DNA of 64,000 nt from Cupriavidus basilensis (GTDB lineage: Bacteria; Pseudomonadota; Gammaproteobacteria; Burkholderiales; Burkholderiaceae), in NCBI RefSeq assembly GCF_000832305.1, contig NZ_CP010537.1:496001-560000 (forward strand), read 5' to 3'. Position numbers and translations under genes: made by a program. A model generated the notes under the pieces. The model was not told where the DNA came from and ran no database searches. It was given only the letters and a program-made list of their open reading frames with translations. Shown here piece by piece: positions 59,578 through 64,000 of the stretch. Each line of letters starts with the position of its first letter. Within the stretch, counting starts at the first letter, position 1.

Positions 59578-61095
59578 ATGCATCCATCCCATTTTGGAAA
59601 GACCGCGCCGGAAGACGTGTGCGCCATTTTTGCAGACGACAATTTCTCGTTGACGTATGGCGAGCTGGAGCGCAGAGCCAATCGCGGCGCACGCCTGTTG
59701 ATGAGCCAGGGTCTTCGTGCGGGTGATACGCTGGTCTTCTGCCTGGAAAACGACGCAGCGTTCCTGGCGGTCTGTCTCGCCGCGCAACGTATCGGCGTCT
59801 ACTTCACGCCGGTTTCGACACGGGCGACGGCGGAAGAACTCGCGTACATCGTGGCGGATAGCGGTGCCAGCATGCTGGTCATCGCGGCCAGCAAGGTTGC
59901 GACAATGCCGGGCCTGCCTGGCCTGCTCGATCCCGGTGTACACCGTATTGCCTGCATGGGAGAAGTGGCCGGTTACCTGGACTGGGACCGCGCCGCCGCG
60001 GGATTTGACGACAGCGAACTCTCCGACCCGGCCTGCGGGGAGGTGTTGCTGTATTCGTCCGGCACCACGGGCAAGCCCAAGGGCGTCAAGCGTGCCACGA
60101 TGACCCGCCCGTACGACAGCGCTGATCCTCGCCTGGCAGCGCTGATGCAGACCTGCACCCGCGACACGGTCTTCCTCTCCACGTCGCCGCTCTACCACAG
60201 CGCGCCGTTCCGGTATGCGTGCGCCATTCTGGCAACGGGGGGGACGTTGATCGTGATGAAGCGTTTCGACCCGGAGCAGGCGCTGGCACTGATCGAGCGA
60301 TACCAATGCACGGCCAGCTTGTGGGTGCCAACCATGTTCTCCCGCATGTTGCGCCTGCCCGATGCCGTGAAACGGCGCTACCAGCTCTTGTCGATGACCT
60401 TCGCGGTCCATGGCGCCGCGCCTTGTCCGGTCTACGTGAAGGAGGCCATGATCGCGTGGTGGGGCCCGGTTCTCTACGAGGTGTATGCGGGCACCGAAGG
60501 CGTCGGCACATGCGGCATCACGTCCGAGGAGTGGCTGCTGCACAAGGGCTCGGTTGGGCGCTCCACGCAAGCGCCCATCCACATCTTTGACGACGAATGG
60601 CATGAGTTGCCGGCGGGGCAGGTCGGCATGATCTTCTTCGAGGGCACGGGCAATTTCAGCTATCACGGTGACGCCGCAAAGACCGAAAAGGTGACGAGCC
60701 CGCAAGGCTGGCGGACCTATGGCGACCTGGGTTACGTCGACGCCGAAGGCTATCTGTACCTGACGGGCCGCAAGTCATTCACGATCATTACGGGTGGGGT
60801 CAACGTTTATCCACAGGAAGTGGAGGATGTGCTGGGTGCCCATCCGGCGGTTGCGGACTGCGCGGTGTTTGGCATTCCGGACGAGGACCTCGGCGAGCAG
60901 GTCAAGGCGGTGGTGCAGGCCGTCGCGCCGCACGACGCGGGCCCCGAGCTTGGCCAGGAGCTGATCGCCTGGTGCCGCAGCAAGCTCTCGGCGATCAAAT
61001 GCCCCAAGACGATCGATTTCGATCCCGCGCTGCCCCGTGAACCCAACGGGAAACTCTACAAGCTGCCGCTGCAACAGCGGTACGCGAGACGCTAG
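59578..61095 (+). CDS. AMP-forming acyl-CoA ligase (2)
   Basis: A 505-residue ANL-superfamily ligase. The P-loop is LLYSSGTTGKPKGVKR (about 160-175), A5 is YEVYAGTEGVG, the ribose/adenine motif is WRTYGDLGYVDAEGYLYLTG, and the catalytic lysine is in PREPNGKLYKLPL. The hinge reads GRKSFTIITGGVNVYPQEVE, as in ligases for steroid-side-chain or similar acids, where the common Asp/Lys hinge is replaced. It turns a carboxylate into acyl-CoA using ATP. It is third in the porin-Bug-ligase-hydratase operon, 32 bp before the enoyl-CoA hydratase. Substrate unknown. Confidence 0.92.
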   Translation: MHPSHFGKTAPEDVCAIFADDNFSLTYGELERRANRGARLLMSQGLRAGDTLVFCLENDAAFLAVCLAAQRIGVYFTPVSTRATAEELAYIVADSGASMLVIAASKVATMPGLPGLLDPGVHRIACMGEVAGYLDWDRAAAGFDDSELSDPACGEVLLYSSGTTGKPKGVKRATMTRPYDSADPRLAALMQTCTRDTVFLSTSPLYHSAPFRYACAILATGGTLIVMKRFDPEQALALIERYQCTASLWVPTMFSRMLRLPDAVKRRYQLLSMTFAVHGAAPCPVYVKEAMIAWWGPVLYEVYAGTEGVGTCGITSEEWLLHKGSVGRSTQAPIHIFDDEWHELPAGQVGMIFFEGTGNFSYHGDAAKTEKVTSPQGWRTYGDLGYVDAEGYLYLTGRKSFTIITGGVNVYPQEVEDVLGAHPAVADCAVFGIPDEDLGEQVKAVVQAVAPHDAGPELGQELIAWCRSKLSAIKCPKTIDFDPALPREPNGKLYKLPLQQRYARR

Positions 61096-61127
61096 TTCTA
61101 CCAGGTTGACCAATCCCAAGGAGGCAT

Positions 61128-61865
61128 ATGTCAGATCAGGTCGTGTTGTATGAGGAGCGGGATCGGGTCGCGATCATCACCCTGAACCGTCCAGGCAAGA
61201 ACCTGTTCAGCGATGAGGTCGTGCAGGGGCTGCACGACTCGCTTTGCCGGCTCAACGAAGGCAGTGCGCGGGCTGGCGTCATTTGCGCTAACGGTGAGAA
61301 CTTCACGATGGGTGCGGATCTCCGCGCCTTCCCCAAGGACATCGCTCGCAGCATCCCTGGCGCGGGCGCACCGTCTGGCAAGCCGCTCGTGGCCGCTGTC
61401 AACGGCTGGTGCCTCGGTGCGGCGATGACACTGGTCCAGATGTGCGATCTGTGCGTGGCCACGGAGACGACAAGGTTCATGTACCCGGAAGCCAAGCTGG
61501 GTGTGTCGATGGGTATGATCGCCGGTCTGGCCGCGCGGATTCCGCACAAGGTGGCGATGGAAGTGATGTTGCTCGGCGGCGCGCTGCCGGCCCGGCGCGC
61601 TTATGAGGTCGGGCTGGTCAACCGGCTGGTACCCGAAGGCGAACAGTTGAACGCAGCGCTCGAGTATGCGAGGGCATTGGCGGACAACTCGCCGCTGGTC
61701 ATCGCGCGGTTGCGGCGGCTGGTCAATGCGGTGGTGCCGGACAGCCCAGCCGTGCAGGCCTATCGCCTGCAGAGAGAGCTGTCCTTCATGCTGGAAAGCG
61801 ATGACCTGAAGGAGGGCATGGGCAGCATCGCTGAGAAGCGCAGGGCGAATTTCGTTGGGCGATAG
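61128..61865 (+). CDS. Enoyl-CoA hydratase/isomerase family protein
   Basis: A 245-residue crotonase-fold protein. The oxyanion-hole regions are FTMGADLRAF and VNGWCLGAAMTLVQMCD; E in MYPEAKLGVSMGM matches the first catalytic Glu of crotonase. The second Glu position is not clearly acidic (AARIPHKVAME), so isomerase, hydratase or hydrolase chemistry is possible. The start is ATG 61128 with AAGGAGGCAT. It is last in the operon; the LysR at 61895 converges from the other strand 29 bp away. Confidence 0.9.
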   Translation: MSDQVVLYEERDRVAIITLNRPGKNLFSDEVVQGLHDSLCRLNEGSARAGVICANGENFTMGADLRAFPKDIARSIPGAGAPSGKPLVAAVNGWCLGAAMTLVQMCDLCVATETTRFMYPEAKLGVSMGMIAGLAARIPHKVAMEVMLLGGALPARRAYEVGLVNRLVPEGEQLNAALEYARALADNSPLVIARLRRLVNAVVPDSPAVQAYRLQRELSFMLESDDLKEGMGSIAEKRRANFVGR

Positions 61866-61894
61866 AAGCCGTGGGTGCGGGCGAAGGCCCGCTC

Positions 61895-62797
61895 TCACGA
61901 CTTCGCCGCGGCCCCGTCGAAATACCGCGTCAGCATGCTGACCATGCTGCGGACCAGGGGCGACGTGGTGGATTTTCGCCACACGAACATATTCTCCAGG
62001 CAGAGCGCCAGGTCATCGATCTCTCGCAACGTCACGCCCCTGGGCAACAGGTAGTTCTCGGCCAGCGGGTGGATGCCGACGCGGCCGTTGTCGATGATGT
62101 CCCGTAGGACCCGGTCGATGAAGTTGGACTCGTAAGCGACCGCGCCGAGCAGGCCGCATTGCGCTAGCAAGGCATCCAGGTTCTCGCGCACTCGCGGCCA
62201 GGTCTTGGCGTTCACCAGGCTCAGTTCCTCCCCCCGCAGGTCCGCCAATGTCAGTGACGCGCGCTGTGCCAGTGGATGATCATCAGGCAGGAGCACGCGG
62301 TAGCGGATCTGCTCGATCTGGATGACGCCCAGGCTGTCGTCCGCGATCGGGCCGCCGCAAAAACCGACGTCCAGGTCGCCGTTGCGCACATAGAACACCA
62401 CGTCTTGCGAAGGCATTGACTCGATGCGGCCATTCACGCTGGGAAAGGTCTGAAAGAATAGGTCGCTGAACTTCTGCCACTCTCCAAACCTTGAGGTTGC
62501 GCTAACGCCAATCAACAGCGAGCCGGCCAGGTCCGCATCCGTTGCGCCAATCTCCGCAAGCCCGGCTTGATAGCTGACCAGTGCCTCGCGCCAGTGGCGC
62601 GCCAGCACCATGGCAGCGCGGGTAGGACGCACGAAGCGGGTGGTGCGCTCGAACAGTCGTTGATTGACCCGTTCCTCGATAGCGCTGATCTTGCGCGACA
62701 GACCCGACTGGGTCAGGTGCAGTTTCTCCGCCGCGGCGTTGAAGTTGCGCTGCTCCACCAGCTCAAGGAATGCGTAGATGTGATTGATATTTATCAT
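61895..62797 (-). CDS. LysR-type transcriptional regulator (7)
   Basis: A 300-residue LysR regulator. The HTH is at about residues 1-58 (INHIYAFLELVEQRNFNAAA, LTQSGLSRKISAIEERVNQR), then a hinge and an effector domain with GSLLIGVSATSRFGEWQKFS. The start is ATG 62797, where homology begins. It lies at the downstream end of the porin-Bug-ligase-hydratase set rather than divergent from it, so control of that operon is possible but not shown by layout. A 156-bp gap separates it from the lipoprotein gene, read away from it. Confidence 0.9.
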   Translation of the reverse strand: MININHIYAFLELVEQRNFNAAAEKLHLTQSGLSRKISAIEERVNQRLFERTTRFVRPTRAAMVLARHWREALVSYQAGLAEIGATDADLAGSLLIGVSATSRFGEWQKFSDLFFQTFPSVNGRIESMPSQDVVFYVRNGDLDVGFCGGPIADDSLGVIQIEQIRYRVLLPDDHPLAQRASLTLADLRGEELSLVNAKTWPRVRENLDALLAQCGLLGAVAYESNFIDRVLRDIIDNGRVGIHPLAENYLLPRGVTLREIDDLALCLENMFVWRKSTTSPLVRSMVSMLTRYFDGAAAKS

Positions 62798-62953
62798 GTT
62801 GAGCGGGCGGTATTGGTTGACTGGCCACCTGACAGACCGAACGCGCACGTTCGCGATCATTGTGCCATGGCACACGCAATTGGCCTCTTGGGGAAAACCG
62901 TCATGAAATCAAAGCGGGTATGCTTTGCCGGTGGCCAACTTTCCTGCATCCCC

Positions 62954-63529
62954 ATGTCGAAAGTCCGCAAAACCGCCATTCCGCCCGCTGCGCTCTGCGT
63001 CCTGGCGCTTGCCTTGTCCGGCTGCATTTCCCATTACCGGGTCGAGACCGGCACGCCCGCCGCCCGCATCCGGCTGGTGACCAACACGGACGACAACACG
63101 ACTTTCAACGTGGTGGACGCCACCCGGTGCCCGAAGCCACCCAAGCCGCTCCTGCTGGGCGGCACGGGCAAGCAACTGCCCGCGATGGGCACGGAGCGCG
63201 ACCTGGCCATGGTGGGGATATCGCCGGAGCCGCCCGGCCGCACGCGTGAGCGGTGGCTGGTGGCTGGCCAGCGCATCTACCTGACGGCAGCGGCGGTTGC
63301 CGCTGGCGAGCAGCCCTATCGGTGCGCGGTGGGGGTTTCCTTTGTGCCGCTGCCAGGCTGGCAGTACGAGTTGCGCTACCAGCGCGACGCGGCGGCGAAG
63401 AGCTGCACCGGGCAGGTGCTGCGGCTGGCCGGCAAGGACGGCCGCGAGATCGAGCCGCAGCCGGATCCCACGCAACTGGTCTTTCGCGGGTTCGAGGCCG
63501 ATGCCGTCTGCGCGGCGCGGGGTCCTTAG
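62954..63529 (+). CDS. Lipoprotein, function unknown
   Basis: A 191-residue protein with a lipoprotein signal (VRKTAIPPAALCVLALALSG, C24). The mature part has two regions with Cys pairs (TRCPKPPKP; PYRCAVGVSFVPLPGWQYEL; KSCTGQVLRLAG) and predicted beta-sheet. I do not recognise the family. I choose ATG 62954 because it gives an ideal 24-residue signal; ATG 62903 has a better ribosome-binding site (GGGGAAAACC) but adds 17 residues before the basic region. Its stop overlaps the stop of the converging peroxidase gene by two bases. Confidence 0.7.
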   Translation: MSKVRKTAIPPAALCVLALALSGCISHYRVETGTPAARIRLVTNTDDNTTFNVVDATRCPKPPKPLLLGGTGKQLPAMGTERDLAMVGISPEPPGRTRERWLVAGQRIYLTAAAVAAGEQPYRCAVGVSFVPLPGWQYELRYQRDAAAKSCTGQVLRLAGKDGREIEPQPDPTQLVFRGFEADAVCAARGP

Positions 63530-64000
63530 GGCTTGGCGGCCTGCGCGGCCGGCATGAGGCCCACATAGGGCGCATCGGTCAGCGTGCGCAGGAACGCCAC
63601 GAGATCGTCGATCTCCGCTTCGGTCATGGCCGGCGCGGTCCCTGCGCGCCGGTTCATCGGCGTCGAGTTGATATTGATGTTGCCCCGATACGCCGCCGGC
63701 ACGTCATCGAAGGTCTTGCCGCCGTGATACCACTTGCCCGGGTCGGTCGAGCGCGTGTTGTAGAAGGCCACGGCATCGCGCAGCGTGGTGAACACGCCGT
63801 TGTGCATGAAGCTCTGGCGCACCGCGACATTGCGCAGGCCGGGCGTGCGGATGTACCCGCACCATTGCTCCGGCTCGGGCCAGCGCAGGCGGCGGGCGGT
63901 GTCGCACAGGCCATTGTCGAAGCGCCTGGGATCGCGGTTGGCGGCTAGCGCCCGGTTGCGGGGCACGGCAATCGCGTCATAGCCAAAATCCGTGAACAGC
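63526..64000 (-). CDS. Di-heme cytochrome c peroxidase (MauG/CcpA family), C-terminal part
   Basis: The window shows about 158 C-terminal residues of a gene that begins beyond 64000. LFTDFGYDAIAVPRNRALAA, YIRTPGLRNVAVRQSFMHNG with the distal-heme Met/His region, VFTTLRDAVAFYNTRSTDPG and MTEAEIDDLVAFLRTLTD are the usual end of di-heme peroxidases. The CxxCH haem motifs lie in the missing part. The protein would reduce hydrogen peroxide with electrons from cytochrome c in the periplasm, or act in MauG-like protein modification. A GTG at 63966 is only an internal codon. Confidence 0.88.
   Translation of the reverse strand, partial: LFTDFGYDAIAVPRNRALAANRDPRRFDNGLCDTARRLRWPEPEQWCGYIRTPGLRNVAVRQSFMHNGVFTTLRDAVAFYNTRSTDPGKWYHGGKTFDDVPAAYRGNININSTPMNRRAGTAPAMTEAEIDDLVAFLRTLTDAPYVGLMPAAQAAKP

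Noticed and set aside
1..64000. tRNA, rRNA, riboswitch and prophage signals
   Set aside because: No tRNA cloverleaf, rRNA stretch, conserved riboswitch core or phage structural gene was recognised on reading both strands.

Overview
The window is GC-rich DNA from a metabolically versatile betaproteobacterium. The family-level picture points to Burkholderiaceae, most like Cupriavidus or Ralstonia (inference). It carries five orphan periplasmic Bug/TctC solute receptors with no TctA/TctB membrane partners, seven LysR-type regulators mostly divergent from catabolic operons, two Burkholderiales-type general porins, and many acyl-CoA and sugar-acid enzymes. I see no rRNA, tRNA, phage, transposase or CRISPR array. 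About 62 protein genes are called; both window edges cut through genes.

Layout. 0-6 kb: a Tat-exported molybdenum hydroxylase pair (IorB/IorA-like, left gene truncated), an exported repeat protein, a Bug receptor coupled to a GAF protein, and a gamma-glutamyltransferase. 6-9.6 kb: an LprI-like membrane-anchored protein, a LysR, a toxin-antitoxin pair whose parE carries a nonsense codon, and another LysR. 9.6-13 kb: PrpF-family isomerase, Bug receptor and porin, an uptake and isomerisation unit. 13-20.3 kb: a sugar-acid cluster (enolase-superfamily dehydratase, PdxA paralogue, Bug receptor, LysR, L-2-keto-3-deoxyarabonate dehydratase, alpha-ketoglutarate semialdehyde dehydrogenase) that should turn a pentonate into 2-oxoglutarate. 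20.3-28.6 kb: MBL-fold hydrolase, GlxA-type AraC regulator, a second near-identical copy of the repeat protein, isochorismatase-like and beta-lactamase-like hydrolases, cupin, DUF6881, VOC protein, FabV enoyl reductase and an FKBP. 28.7-34.6 kb: CoA ligase, acyl-CoA dehydrogenase, Bug receptor and CoA-transferase, with a divergent LysR. 34.6-37 kb: LysR and D-tartrate dehydratase.

37-47 kb: TonB siderophore receptor with a Fur-like site, a DMT exporter with a very His-rich tail, lipoprotein, second DMT transporter, GFA protein, membrane protein, alpha/beta hydrolase, and a DHA2 efflux pump facing a MarR regulator across a 20-bp perfect palindrome. 47-52.7 kb: glycerate kinase, tartronate semialdehyde reductase, HpaI-type aldolase, FAA hydrolase, VOC protein and divergent LysR. 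53-57 kb: GST, MFS transporter, PNPOx-like protein and nitronate monooxygenase. 57.3-61.9 kb: porin, Bug receptor, CoA ligase and enoyl-CoA hydratase, followed by LysR. 62.9-64 kb: lipoprotein and the C-terminal part of a di-heme cytochrome c peroxidase.

Most noteworthy: a 626-bp direct duplication (exported 37-residue-repeat protein with its promoter) flanking about 20 kb; a 113-bp hairpin-forming dispersed element, one copy of which lies inside the sugar-acid operon directly against a stop codon; a parE broken by one stop codon beside an intact antitoxin; an acyl-CoA dehydrogenase lacking Glu at both usual catalytic-base positions; and several strong palindromic operators upstream of catabolic or efflux genes. 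I did not find a clearly new defence or mobile system.
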